A DNA stretch of 64,000 nucleotides from Desmodesmus armatus (GCA_007449985.2 VIIQ02000686.1:186001-250000), one strand, 5' to 3'. Positions 25,801 to 37,719 are shown, counted from the first letter of the stretch. Notes: generated from the sequence alone by a model not told the origin. Program-made: numbers and translations.

Positions 25801-28800
25801 GCAGGGCATACACATCATGCCCACCATCCCACTTTCTTGTTCCTGAGTACCACCCCCCCCTGGATGGAGCTGGACATGGCCAGGAAGTGCCGAAGAGACT
25901 TTAGCACAGTTCCCTTCCACAAAATATCCGCGGGATTCAGTGCACCCGTTGATATGCAGGGCTGCACCTAACACATTGAAACGGCTGCTGCTGTCATTTT
26001 CACATGGATGGGCAGACAAAGCACAGTCCTGCGCTGCAGTCGACCGTTCAAGTGTTGTCACTCAGGAGAACAGCAACAACATATAAAAGCCCAGGAGAGC
26101 AGCAACAACATATAAAAAGCTACATATATTGAAGCAGCAGAAGTGTGCACTGCACTGCACTGAAAACTGCTGCCGTGCATTGCAGTCCTCCACACACTTT
26201 TGGATGCCACAACTTTGGATGCTTGATGCATTGGCTGGATGCACTCCCTGTGTGTACACCCCCTCGCCCACCCCCACCTGTTGTGCTGGTGTCAGCTGTG
26301 AGGCTGGCAATGTCCTCCACTTCATGGATGGGTGTGGCAGTGGGGTCCAGCTGCGGGCATGGGCATCAGCAGCATCAGCACAGGCAGCAGTCAGAGCGAT
26401 GGCCCATGGGCTGAGTATCAGGGCAGCAGGACTAGTGTTGATGGCTGTCTCTGTCACCACAAGGGAGATCGCTGTGTCGCTGTGACTGTAATCTGTCTGA
26501 ACAGCTGCAGAGGCTGCCTCACACAGTGTTCAAGCAGCTTTTTACCCCCACCCCCCTTTCCCAAAAAAACACTAGTGTTTCTTTAATGGAGGGGGGGGGG
26601 TAAGGCTGGACTGGCAGTACTGCCAGTCCAGCCTAGCAGGAGCTGGACCTGGAATCTGCCTCACCCAGTAAGTTGGCTGCATGTGTGCTGAGGAAACACC
26701 ACCACATGGCTCTCCTTGTACTCCCACAGAGCCCCATACCTTTGTTGCAACTCAAGGATCATGCAACGGCACAAGGTTAATGACCGCCATCTGCAGCAGT
26801 GCACCCACCTTGGGGTTAGCTGTGTAGAGTGCGTCCACATCTGTCATGAGGAACAGGTAGTCAGCCTCAACCAGGGTGGCCACCTGGGCAGACAGGGTGT
26901 CGTTGTCACCAAACCGCAGCTCCTGGACAGCAACAGTGTCCTGCAGGGGCAACAGCATGGGGCACACAACCTGATAGTGTGAGAACGTACGGCACATGCA
27001 TGTGCACCAGTGCAGAGGTCTGCACATCCGGACAGAGCCTGTCAAACTGCAGCGATTGAGACTCACGCTGGCTGCCAGGGGGCAAAGGCATCTGATGTCG
27101 GTGGTCAATTTAGTCAAAATATGCAGTGCTTGTAGTGTGTCCATTCACGCAGGAGCAGCTCCCCTCACGATAGTACACACGACTAAATTGAACAGCTGAC
27201 GGCATCGGATACCAGGGGCTGACAAAGGGGTGTTGTGGTGTGTGAAGGTATGCGTCCGCTCACGTTCTCATTGACCACTGGTATGGTGCCGTATGCCAGC
27301 AGCTCTGTGAAGGTGTTACGTGCGTTGATGTACTGGCTGCGGTCTGCAAGGTTCTCCAGTGTCAGCAGCACCTGAGCACACGTCTGCAGGGACAGAGGTG
27401 GTGGGTGAAGGAAGGGGATTGGGGGTGTCCGGGGGAGGGCAGTGCAGGATAAGCTTGGGCAGGGGGGGGGGATACCCGGGGCATTCAAGGAGGGTCGCAT
27501 ATGCGTATTTGCAGGCATGATGAGCTGACACCGGGATTGGTTCTGATATGCACACAAGGCGACGTGTGAAGGCTGCAGTCTGCCCATGGCCTCCAGCGTG
27601 GACAGCCTGAGCACACGTGTGCAAGGACAGAACGTGCGTATGCAACGTGTGGGGCCGGGTGTGGCTCTTGCTGGAGGCTTCGCCCACACAGCATCCAGCA
27701 CTCCACGCTGTCATGGAGGCTCGCTGACCAGTCTTACTCACAGCTACAGCTACAGCTACACAGCTGCCGGAATGCACTTTGCGAGATCACCCTGTCATCA
27801 TGACATTGACATCATGTAACTGATCAATGCAACTCATGTGCTCAACAGCTACAACTACTGAACTCTTCTTTTACTGTAGCAGCGGACACCGTAGAGACGA
27901 ACAAGCTCATGCAGAATCAGCACCTGGAGCGCATATGGTCAACCACCACCAAGCAACATAGGTATAATTCTCTGTCCCCGCATGACTATACTATACTGTC
28001 CTGTATTGTGTATCCAAAGCCCAGTCACTCACCAGCCCCAGTGCTGTGAGAATGTCCTCATAGAAGCGCATCAGGTGCACCTGACCAATGGCTGCTAGCG
28101 CCTGCTTCTGTGCAATCTTGGTGGGCCGTGAGGACAGGCCCAGCCGCTGACAGCCCACACCAATGGCTCCACTGCTGACAATGATCACATAGTGCCCTGC
28201 AGAAGTCGTCAAGAAGTATGTCAGCCCCTGTGATGTTTTGTGTTGGGTTGTGTGACGTTGCGTGGTGTGGTGTTATGTGTGTGGCATGACTTTTTGGTCG
28301 GCTACAGTTGGAAGATTGAAGTGGACAACTTGCCAAATATGCCTGTACAGCAGCTGGAAGCATGTGAAAGTGGGCATAACAATTTCACAACCATGAAACA
28401 CAATGCAGCAAGTGCAAGGTGTGCAACACACAACCATTGAGGCATTTGGCTGCTGCCAGGGCGAGCGGCATGAAGTTCCCCAGAGCTGAAAGACTGGGCT
28501 GCAGCTCAACTGGGCTGCTGCTTGCAGAAGGTACAAGAACTGCTGCTTTCACTGTAAGGGTGCTACCCCGCTGCTCAGATGGCCATCTGCACTATGCATA
28601 CCTTTCTTATGCAGCTCGCGCACCACTTCACAAATGCGCGACAGGCTGCTCAGGTTGAGGGTACCATACTTCTCGTTGATGAGACTGCTGGTGCCAATCT
28701 TGATAACCTGCAACCAGTTTAATGCACACATATGTTGCAAGCGTGTTCCTGTCCTGCTGTTGAGAGTCTGTCATCACTGGGTGCAGTCTGACTGGTGGCA

Positions 28801-28882
28801 CTCCAGCAGCAGCACTCACAATGATCAGCTTGTCATTGGAGCTGTGCAGCGCAGCTTTGACAGAGCTTGGCACACGCCTCAT
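22876..28882 (-). CDS. proB: Glutamate 5-kinase (stand-alone, with PUA domain)
   Basis: Phosphorylates the gamma-carboxyl of glutamate with ATP, the first step of proline synthesis. Twelve exons splice in frame to 443 residues: 28882-28820, 28707-28602, 28196-28033, 27383-27264, 26940-26809, 26350-26278, 25671-25612, 25217-25080, 24519-24404, 24015-23947, 23584-23476 and 23057-22876. The amino-acid-kinase fold shows [50 protein letters not shown] and [13 protein letters not shown] domain follows ([25 protein letters not shown]). Plants fuse this kinase to glutamyl phosphate reductase; here there is none, and the protein ends in a short hydrophilic, His-rich tail (HHHPHHSQH). The gene is divergent from the SFT2 gene with 450 bases between the starts. 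Confidence 0.95.
26063..26118. repeat. Tandem 30-bp repeat with TATAAAA
   Basis: Two adjacent copies of AGGAGA(A/G)CAGCAACAACATATAAAA-type sequence, in a glutamate 5-kinase intron. Confidence 0.85.
26603..26634. repeat. Perfect 32-bp palindrome in an intron
   Basis: The sequence reads identically on both strands (left half AGGCTGGACTGGCAGT), with no spacer. It sits in the glutamate 5-kinase intron between the exons at 26350 and 26809. Confidence 0.95.
27562..27628 (-). repeat. Decayed copy of G5K exon-4 acceptor junction
   Basis: About 55 bases upstream in the same intron repeat the start of the exon at 27383-27264: CCTGAGCACACGT followed by TGCA and AGGACAG, and GTCTGC with CTCCAG further in. 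The acceptor of the copy is changed from TGCAG to TGCAC on the minus strand, so it should be non-functional. Confidence 0.7.
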
Positions 28883-29332
28883 TGGTCGAACGAGACTCAG
28901 AGCAGATGTGAAGCAGCAGACGGTGAACTTTGTTTTGACACGACTGGGGCTGTAGATCTGCTACTCACAGCTACTGATACTGCTGCTTGCTGCCGTGGTT
29001 GGGATGTGCTGACGTATGTCAGTCGAACAGCAGTATGGTTCACAGATGTGAGCGCATAACGCAGTATGTGTGCAGACCGGCTGTTGCAGTCTCGGTTTTT
29101 ACGAGACCTACTTTTGTACGTATGCACGTTGTCTAGTCGAGGTCGGCAGCAGAAGGGTATTTGCCTCCTGTAACCAGAAAACCTGGCCGTCCTCAATACA
29201 GCTCGTCACTCATCCGGCCAACCAAAAAACCACCATCTGGTGTCCTTATGTTCTGCCCTAAGTAATCTGTCTGTTGCCTAGATTCACAAAACAACGTCAG
29301 TTTACATTGATTAAAGGGGCACAGGGGGCTGC
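28883..29332. promoter_or_regulatory. Divergent promoter interval G5K / SFT2
   Basis: This interval separates the starts of two oppositely oriented genes, so both promoters should lie here. I see no clear TATA box or repeated element. Confidence 0.45.
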
Positions 29333-30595
29333 ATGGACTTCCTCAGCAAACTATTGCCTGGGCAGCCTGCTGGTGCCGACCAGCAACAGCAGGGTGGCCT
29401 GCTTGCAGACTGGCAGGCCTACTCGGGCCAGCCTGGAGACGTTGAGAGCGGGGCTGCTGCAGCCACTCCAGCCAACCAATTAGCCAAAACAGCAGAGGAC
29501 GTGGGCAGCAGCATCACTGGCTTCTTGCGCACTGGCTACACGGCTGTTTCGGATGGCATAGGCAACATTCAAACTCCCAGCCTTGAGAACACGTAAGCTG
29601 TGGCCATCGCTGTGCTCGCATTACAGCAGTCGGTCCAATGCAGCAGCAGCAGCCTGCTTCAGGGATCTGACACTGTTTGGAAGAATGGAAAATGGAATCT
29701 GCTGGAAGCTACTCACACAGCAGGTGGTCTGGTTTGCATCCCACTCCTGCCCACACTGTGCGTACAGCAAACAGCATGAGCCCTCAAGGCGACCAATATT
29801 TGACCCTGTTCCTGTACCTCTGTGATTGCTGTGTGCAGGTTACCATCCGGGCAGCAGCTAGTTTACTTCTTCTCGTTTCTTGGGGGTGGCGTGCTCTTTC
29901 TATTCATGGCATTCTTCATAGGGCTGCCAACACTGCTGCTGTCGCCCAGCAAGTTCGCTCTGTTCTTCACCTTGGGCTGCTGCTTTGTCATGAGCGGCTT
30001 TGCATCCCTCAAGGGCTGGCGCAGCCAGATGACACACATGCTGCAGCGGGAGCGGTTGCCGTTCAGTTTAGGTGGGTGGAATGTCAGTTATGGCGACACC
30101 TGCAGTTGCTCTCGGGGCAGGGCATAGGGCTTACACCACACACCTGGTCATAAAAATCGACACAAAGCAGGGGGTGCAGGCACAGGGGTGCTGCTCAGAA
30201 GGAGCACTGTTGCTCTGCAGTCGCAGGGCACTCTTGCACACAGTGGAGCTGCACACAGACCGTGCTGTCCGTATGCTGCATGCACAGTGAAGTTGGCCTG
30301 AACATCACAAGAGCGCCTCTCAGCCACCACTCCTGCTCACGCGTGCCGTGCTCTGCTGTGTCGACCTGCTGCAGGTTATGTGGGCAGCATCGTGTTGACG
30401 TTATATGCAGCCCTCATCATGCACAGCTATGTGCTGTCGCTGGTGTGCTCGGTCCTGCAAGTTGTTGCGCTGCTGTACTACTTGACCAGCTACTACCCTG
30501 GTGGTACAAGCAGTGTCAAATTCATGTTGTCGATGTTTGGTTCGGCAGCCAGCACGTGCTTCAGCAGCTGCACAGGAGTGATGTTTGGGAAGTAG
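29333..30595 (+). CDS. SFT2-like Golgi vesicle-transport membrane protein
   Basis: SFT2 proteins are small four-pass membrane proteins implicated in endosome-to-Golgi vesicle fusion. Three exons, 29333-29592, 29839-30071 and 30375-30595, splice in frame to 237 residues. The N-terminal 85 residues are soluble and Gln/Gly-rich. Four hydrophobic segments follow: YFFSFLGGGVLFLFMAFF, LPTLLLSPSKFALFFTLG (continuing through CCFVMSGFAS), YVGSIVLTLYAALIMHSY and LSLVCSVLQVVALLYYL. The family hallmarks LSPSKFALFFTLG, SFASLKG-like GFASLKGW and YYPGG are all present. The start is the first ATG, giving a usual-length protein. Confidence 0.93.
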
Positions 30596-31215
30596 CTGGC
30601 AGCCTGCAAAATGGCATCCCACTGTGCAGTTCGGTGCAGTTCTGTTTGGTTGTATTCTCCAAGGCTAAAGTTTGTGAGGATGCATGTAACGGCAGGCATG
30701 TGTGGATATGTGCCCATGCTCTGCATGAAGTACTTTGTGCTACCGGATCAGCACTGATAGATAAGCAAGACACAGCTTGCTTTGGCTGACAGCTGTCACA
30801 GCACCATTGAAGTGACATTTTTGAAACAGAAGACATACACACCCACCATTGCCAACTGCTCCATGTATAACAAAGTCCTGTGCCACCCCGAAGGCAACTG
30901 CACAACAGTGCAGCACAAAAACCAACTAAGCAGCACCAATTAACGACTGTGTAGATGAGGGGCAGCGCTGGAAAGGCACAGCCATGCAAGTACATGATCC
31001 AGTCACAATCAAAGGAATGCATGTTTGCAGTAGGTGCAGCACATGGGGCATGATGCACCCGCTGTTCTGCCTCCATCATACACATTTCCAACATGCCACC
31101 CTTGTAGGCTGGTCAAATTCATGCAACAGACAACACCCTACACACCTCCCTGCTGAAAAATGATAACTGCTGTGACATGTAGACGCAGCTCTGCAAATAT
31201 GGCAACTTTTGGCGC
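30596..31215. other. Intergenic, no gene seen
   Basis: Convergent region between the SFT2 stop and the duplicated F-box tail. No exon, repeat or RNA gene was recognised. Confidence 0.6.
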
Positions 31216-31396
31216 CTACTCGCTGTCTTCCTCCGTAAGCTGCTCAGTCATCCTCCTAACCTCTGCCTTGAGATCCTGCACCGCTGAAAGCAGCCGCTGG
31301 CCCTCCCTGGCAAAAGGGGTGCTGAGAGCGCCCACACGTGCCGCTATTTGCAACCTCAACACCACCTTAGGCACAGTGCTAAAGCCTTGCACCTTG
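31216..31396 (-). pseudogene. Duplicated C-terminal tail of the F-box/LRR gene
   Basis: A minus-strand segment ending in TAG at 31216 encodes TPFAREGQRLLSAVQDLK and then RR..EQLTEEDSE. It matches, with clear divergence, the tail of the neighbouring F-box/LRR protein (DPFVREGKQLLAAVQRLK and then RR). The preceding residues VVLRLQIAARVGAL also align with VMLQRLLRMWQGRI. No F-box or LRR body accompanies it, so it is a partial duplicate. It could serve as an alternative last exon. Confidence 0.65.
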
Positions 31397-31774
31397 AAAT
31401 ATACGATGCTGCAGGCTCACGATGCATATGCTTGTGCAGCTCAGGCAGAGCCTGCAACAAATGTTTGTGCGGACAAGTGTGCATCAGCACAGGAGCATGG
31501 TGCGTAAGTGTAGAAGCAATGGCATGCCTGCTGCGATGCCGTAAATTACATGCGCGCAAGAAGTGTGCACATCACTTGGTGCAGCATAATGTCAACTGGG
31601 GATGGACCACCAAAGTGGCCGCTGTTGCACAGGTACCAGACACAAACATCCCCAGTCAGCTGTTAAACAAAACAACTCAAATATCAACTCAACACCAGTT
31701 GCCGGGGCCTGACATGCCTCGGCGGCTGGTTGGCTGTCACCACCACAGTGCTTTGCTAAGTGAGCAAAGTGTAA

Positions 31775-34700
31775 TCACAGCCCTGCCTGCCTCTCCAATT
31801 CCTCCCTCCGCTGCTGGCACAACCTCCTGGTCTTCTCCTTCAGGCGCTGCACAGCTGCCAGCAGCTGCTTGCCCTCCCTGACAAAGGGGTCAATAAGAGC
31901 GCCGCTGCTCTCGTGCTCCTCTAGTCGAGATATTCTTCCCTGCCACATACGCAGCAGACGCTGCAGCATCACCTCATTATCCGTCCCCAACGACCGCAGT
32001 TCCCTTTCAGCTGACAGAGGTGTCTGACTGTCGGCCCCTGCATCGACATCAACCAATGGCTGAATTGATGATATCAAGTCGATGTGATCCATCAGGGACA
32101 ATCGCACCCCTTCCCTCAAGCCCTTCCAGTGGTGCTCAGAAGCCCAAAACAGCTCTAAGGCTGCTGGGCAGACGGCCCGCGCTGCTTCCAGCAGTACGGG
32201 ACCAGCGTGTTCGAGCACGTCGTCTACAGCCCCACTGAACAGGTCCGCTGCGCAGTTGACCACGGCGCCAGGCAGCTGCAGGAATACAGGCACGCGTGCG
32301 CCCTCCTGTTACATCAAAGACAAGACATGCAGCCGCACAGCAATGTCAGTGTGGCAGGCACATGTCACCAGTAGGTGTGATAACAAGTGGTTTGCAACTG
32401 TGGCAGGAGGTGAATGCAGCGGTTGTTCCCGCCCTTGGCCAGCACATGGACAGGCATGTCCTGAACGCTGCGGAGCATTCCTGAAGTGGCCGTCACCTCC
32501 TTGCCGCAGGCGGCAAGGAGGTGACTGAGATCAGCATGCGACAAGAAGAAGCTGCTTTACAAGCTGCTGATTAGCCAGATCCAGCTTGCATCATCAGAGA
32601 CCACTGGCATTGCCAGGTAGAATGCACCCCCCTTGCCTCCTTGGTTCCTTGGCGGCCCCGTAGATGCATACAAACACACAACCAATGCACTGACCATGCA
32701 CCTCTATTCTTGTACACACAGGCGCCCTGAGGACTGCACCCCTTTGCAAGCCAGACATGTAACCCACATGATACACCAGGGCACTTCCACCCACCCCCTG
32801 CATCATTGCAATGTCGTGCCCGCCAGCCCAAACACAACGGCCAGCAGCGGATGTCACATCTGCAGTCGGTCCACTCACCAAGCAGCAGCTGCCCTCAGTG
32901 TAGCCACAATCTTCTTCCCGCCAAACAACCCAAATTTCGAGCTTGTTCAACCTTGTGAGGGTTGTCAGCTGCAGGATGCCAGGCAGGCAGGGAATGCTGG
33001 CTTCGCTGACCCATAATCCTGCACGCAATCAGGAGAGACAAACATGTCAAGTGCTAGGCGACATGTGTGCTAGCAGACAGCAATCATGGCGCTGGCCTGC
33101 TGCATGCCATGAGCACTAGCATGCAGGCCTGCATTGAAGGCATGACACAGCCTCCCTGTTGATCAGAAACAGCAAAGTCAGTCTCGACCCTGAGGAGCCC
33201 AGTGACCACCACCTGGCAGTCCTGACCCTTGCATGACCAGCCTACAGTGGCCATAACTGCCAGTGCCGTTTTGAGAACGGGGTGCCCCCCCCCTTTTCCC
33301 GCGAGATACAGCACTGGGCTTTCAGCATCGTCACCTGCCTGTCAGTTGTGTCATGATGGCCAGCATGCTCCAGGTGTTGGTGTCAGTTAATCTCACACTT
33401 TTGAGCTCCAGAGCTTGCAGCTCATGCAGCTGCTGCACGCCAACCAGGCTCACTGTGCGCTCAACCTGAACGCAGCCCAGCGAGGCAGCCAGCCAAACCA
33501 TGCAGTGAGAGCGCATTTGCGACTGTCTCTGAGCTGTGCAGTGCTTCTCATCATGGCTACCTGATTCAGCAAAGACCACCAAGTCACCAGGGTACAGCAT
33601 GCACATGCACGCTCAGATACGCTTGCATATGCATATGCACATCCACAGGAAAACAGCAAGAGCCATCAAGCCCATGCAAGCAGGCAGTCAGGCATTGGAA
33701 TTGGAGGACTGTGGGCGCGCACCAGCCCACATGGGTAACTTGTACCCTCTGGGGTTTATTGCTGTCGGACAGGAGGCCAACATTCACCTGGCTCTCAAAG
33801 TCCTCTTCGTCCGAGTCGTCTTCAACCCATTCACTGTCGATACAGTGCACGGTCAGCGCAGTCAGACCAGATGCTGCGCTGACCACCCTGGCTGTTGCTG
33901 CAGGCGTCTGCAGGAAGCATGGCCCCAGGTGCAGCTCCCGCAGCAGTGGCAGCTGCCGTTTTGGCGGGAAAACTGCACCGCACAGCCCCGGCTGCAGCTG
34001 CCACTTGTGAAGGCTGAGGAAGGTGAGCTGGGTGGAGGCTGTGAGTGCGGCGCAGTCAGATGCGTCCAGCACAGGCGGCCACTCGTCACGCTTGGGTGCA
34101 AGCCACCCTGTCAGGTCCAGGTGCTGCAGGGAGGTGAGGCCACTCAGTGCTGACAGCCCTGTGGGGCCCTCGTCCTGTAATGCTATGCTGTCAGCGCTGA
34201 TGATGCAGGTGCGCAGCTCTGGCAGCCGCGCAACTGCTGGGAAGCTGATGCAGACAGACGGGTCTCGCAGCTCAAGCTTCTGCAGCTTGGGCAGGCTGGG
34301 CCACGGTGTAAGCTCTGCGAGGTCTGTGTTGAGATACTCTGCTTGCTGTTCTTGCGTGATGCGCAGGTAGCTGCATCCACTGAGGGCCACGCTTGTCAGT
34401 CCAGTCGGGGCTGTTGCAATGGCGGCACGCAGCACGCTGCTGTGGCAGCTCAGGTGCAGCTCCTGCAACTTGTGCAGGCTGCTGAGCTGCACAACAGCAG
34501 CAGCCCGCCAGTCGCCTCCCATGTGCAGTGAGTGCAGCCGCTGCAGTGCTGGCAGAGCGTGTCCTACTGCTTCTGAGAAGCTGTCGGTGGTGCCACTGCT
34601 GCTACTGTAGGAGGTATGTAGGACGAGCTGGGACACCTGTGCTGCTGTGCTGTTTTTCTCTAGCCATGCTGGCAGTCCTGCAGACTGTGGGGTGCTGATT

Positions 34701-34978
34701 GCCCTCAAGGCGATGCTGTATGTGGCCAGCACTGCTGTTGTGTGCCATGTGCTGTTGACACACGCACAGTCACGCAGGCGCCAGCTCAAGGGCACGTGGG
34801 ACAGGACTAGCGCCAGCACTTCTGTGGGCAGTCTGTCGAGGCTGCGCGGGTCCTGTGGGTAGTGCCATGCACATACACACAGTGAACAGGCTGCTGCAGA
34901 TACATCCCACAGTTTGACTACCACCATCATAGTGCTGATTGAAAAATTCAACAGGCTTGGTGCCACCTGCGCAGACAT
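31775..34978 (-). CDS. F-box / leucine-rich-repeat protein
   Basis: Probably a substrate receptor of an SCF ubiquitin ligase. Five exons close in frame to 678 residues: 34978-33788, 33465-33335, 33256-33213, 33018-32879 and 32305-31775. An F-box (LPTEVLALVLSHVPLSWR, then CVNSTWH) near residue 45 is followed by about 12 leucine-rich repeats (for example LQRLHSLHMGG, LQELHLSCHS, LQKLELRDPS, LQHLDLTGW). The C-terminal exon is a helical domain of 177 residues with a Glu/Arg-rich coiled coil. An acceptor at CTACCCACAG (about 34863) suggests the true first exon may lie further upstream and replace the first 40 residues. Further exons between 32306 and 32878 cannot be excluded. Confidence 0.8.
32492..32525. 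repeat. Hairpin, 16-bp arms and 2-base loop
   Basis: The arms GTCACCTCCTTGCCGC and GCGGCAAGGAGGTGAC are exact complements around AG. It lies in the last intron of the F-box gene. Confidence 0.95.
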
Positions 34979-35640
34979 TCAATGGCTACTGCACCCATCA
35001 CGCACACACATGTGATCGTGCAGAAGATGCTTGCCGTACCTCTGGCATCTTGTGTGTCGTGCAGTAGCTAGATGCACCTGCTGGCTCTGCTCCTCCACAG
35101 TGGCTCAGCTGCTTGGCTGCTGTGGCCTTCTGGGATTGCTGGCCCCTTTGGCAAACAGGGTGCTGGTGTGGCTTCAGTCTTGGTGATTGCGGGTGTGTTG
35201 ACCCAGTGCTGACAGCACCCCAAAAAAATTTCAAGCGAGCAAAGCTTGCAAATGCAAGGAAACCTCATGCCTTGTGGCTTATGTTGAGCTCACTATTTTG
35301 AATTCAAACTGGAACCAGTTTGAAGCATCACGTGCTGAAACACAGATATCTCCCATATCTCCCCATATTCCGTTCTTAATGACGGACACGGGGCTCCCGT
35401 TCCGTCCGCAGACCCGTCGAAGGAAGGGGGTGAGGCGAGTTCGTTGCCAGTGTTTGCTGCTGTTGTCAAACTGTGTTTATGTCTGTTTATTACAGTGTAA
35501 TTCGTTGCACTGAATATTGTAAGCCAGGGGGGCTTGCCGCCCCCCTTGCCCCCCGCTGTCTTTTCCAGTGCTGCTGCACTGCAATGAATGCAGCCATCTG
35601 CTTGGTATGAGGCAAGGGATACCGATGGCAGCAGCAGCAC
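34979..35640. other. Upstream region of F-box gene, no gene seen
   Basis: May contain the true first exon and promoter of the F-box gene. A decayed relative of the downstream hairpin unit (CAGGGGGGCTTGCCGCCCCCCTT) is present at 35525-35550. Confidence 0.5.
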
Positions 35641-35647
35641 ACGCAGT

Positions 35648-36030
35648 ACTGGTGGCGGGGGTCCAGGGGGGCAGTCAGCCCCCCTGCCTTGCATGTTCAG
35701 GTGTTGGCGCAACCAGGGATTTTACTTGTGTCCAGGGCGGGGGTCCAGGGGGGCAGTCAGCCCCCCTGCCTTGTATGCAACAGGTACAGAAGCAGCAGCA
35801 GCACAGTAGCAGTATTGGTGGCGGGGGTCCAGGGGGGCAGTCAGCCCCCCTGCCTTGCATGTTCAGGTGTTGGTGCAACCAGGGATTTTACTTGTGTCCA
35901 GGGCGGGGCTCCAGGGGGGCAGTCAGCCCCCCTGCCTTGAATGCAACAGGTACAGCAGCAGCAGCACAGTAGCAGTGTTGGTGGCGGGGGTCCAGGGGGG
36001 CAGTCAGCCCCCCTGCCTTGCAGGTTCACG
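35648..36030. repeat. Tandem array of an 82-bp hairpin-bearing unit
   Basis: Five copies of a core with GTCCAGGGGGGCAGTCAG and a C-run start at 35661, 35742, 35827, 35909 and 35990. Each core is a hairpin with 9-bp arms (CAGGGGGGC / GCCCCCCTG) and loop AGTCA. Spacers alternate between a TGTTGG(C/T)GCAACCAGGGA type and a GCAACAGGTACAG(A/C)AGCAGC type, so the array is a higher-order dimer of about 166 bp. Translated Gly/Pro-rich frames here are a by-product. Confidence 0.95.
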
Positions 36031-36991
36031 TTCTACAGCAACCAAGGGGTGTATTTGCGTTGGTTGTTGGCAATAGCGCTCAAAGCTGTCATCTTTACGT
36101 CGCACTTAGACATCCACGAGGTCACGGCCATTGCAAACTACCGGCCTGCCCATACTGCTGCTGGCAAATGCTTCCTACCTTGGCATACAATCACTGTATG
36201 GACGCATCGTATCAAGCGACTGGCCCAAACACAAAGGCTGTCGGTCACACCATTTCGAACGCGTTTTCGAACTCGAAACTCGCAACGGTATTACACAAAA
36301 AGTCACTCATGGTTTCTCACTCTTTTGCCGAGCCACAGGCTCTCCGAAGGATTCTCCCTCTCCGAGGAAAGGAAAACCACACGCTGCCAGCGGCGTTGGT
36401 TTCACTGGTGATCAACGTTTCTGATCCCTTCTGCATGATCTCCGGTTGCTGCGCGGGCACCTGGTGCATGCCATCCCTGCTCCAACCATGGGAACTTCTC
36501 GCTACTCATCAACCACTTGGCTCACTATGCCGCCGGGCTTGTCCTTGTCATCAGCTGGGCTCACCTAGTCAGACAGAGACATGGGTGGCATCTACGTACC
36601 GTAGAATTCTTCTCACCAACACCAGGGCGCCAATGGCAGCCAAAGCAGTGGCAATGCATCTGTGGTCTGCACAATTGCAATCAGGGTGCTTTCAGGGTAA
36701 GAAGCTCTCCACAATCTCCTGTAGCTAGAATATGACATGCACGTTTTGGTCAGCAGTGCACACACTAGTGGTACTGCCGTCAATGCATGTTTCAAGGCCT
36801 GAAGCAGTGCAGGCAGCTGCTAACAGCTAGCAACATTGATACATGTCCAGCAATGAACAATGCATGAACAGCTATGTCTGTCTGCCAGTGCAGCCCTGAC
36901 TGCCATGTGGCAGGCACCGTTGTTGTGCACTGCAATGCAATTGCTGTGTTGGTCCCACATCAGTGAGTTGAAGATAAGGTTGAATTTTGTC

Positions 36992-37089
36992 CTAGCCATC
37001 ATGCGGTGAAACCAGGACATCCTGGCAGGAGTATGTTGCTTGGCCAGGTCCAAGGGCGTGTCAAATGTGGGGCAGAGTGGGACGATTGC
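36992..37089 (-). pseudogene. Inverted fragment of oxidase exon 8
   Basis: On the minus strand this encodes IVPLCPTFDTPLDLAKQHTP and then ARM and RMMAR. It aligns with IVPLYPNFDTLLDLAKQHDP, AGM and DRMVAQ of the flavoprotein oxidase exon at 44160-44357 on the opposite strand. It is about 33 codons long with no matching flanking exons, so I read it as a decayed duplicate. Confidence 0.75.
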
Positions 37090-37204
37090 ACTCCTGCTGC
37101 TGCTGCGTCATGGCCATGCAGCAGCTACAGGGCACGATCATGAGGCTTTACCCCCTGGTGGCCACCACCGTACACACAATGCTCCACGGCGTGCTATGCC
37201 AACA

Positions 37205-37396
37205 TTGATAGCTGCAACCAACACAATGATAGCTGCAGATTCAACAAGGATGGCTGCAAGCACTACAGTGATAGCTGCAAACACAACCGTTGTGCTGCAA
37301 GTTCAGCAAGGATAGCTGTAAATACAACAGTGAGAGCTGCAATCACAATAGTGATAGCTGCAAACACAACAATGATAGTTGCAAACACTTGCAGGG
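37205..37396. repeat. Minisatellite, GATAGCTGCAA-type units of 21-24 bp
   Basis: Eight or so imperfect copies of a unit containing (A/G)ATAGCTGCAAACACAA are arrayed head to tail. The plus frame reads as repeated DSCKHNN; I take this as repeat-driven rather than a gene. Confidence 0.85.
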
Positions 37397-37719
37397 TTGC
37401 ACTGCAACAGCAATGGGTATCAGACACAAGCACGTCACGAGCTACGGTGCAAAGAGGCGAAGCATGCCTGTGGCCAGAACCTGTACCACTCAGATAACCA
37501 GGCGCACTGTGCCTAGGCGCAAGGCGACAACAGTCCAACAGCGTACTCACAAGCCCACATTGGCAGTGCCTGCCGACGATCTGGCACGATGTACTACATA
37601 GTATGAGCTGCCTTATGACTCAACGAGGTTTCAAAGGACAGTCTCACAGGCTACTACATTCAGTATCATACATCTCAGGGTGATGATCCCCCTGATCAAG
37701 GCACTATGTGGCACATGTC

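Larger units (their letters stand above)
36031..37719. other. Gene-poor region with relics
   Basis: A 236-codon open frame (36018-36728) overlaps two other long frames and resembles no family I recognise. An uninterrupted stretch around 36480-36720 has a CxxC...H arrangement (CHPCSNHGNF) that might be a relic of a mobile-element protein, but this is weak. An oxidase exon fragment and a minisatellite are listed separately. Confidence 0.45.

Noticed and set aside
35648..36030. Possible CRISPR-like array
   Set aside because: Spacers are two alternating related sequences rather than unique, no cas genes, and the host is eukaryotic.
36018..36728. 236-codon plus-strand open frame
   Set aside because: Begins in the hairpin array, overlaps two other long frames, has high Cys/Trp/His content and matches no family motif; treated as non-coding or relic.
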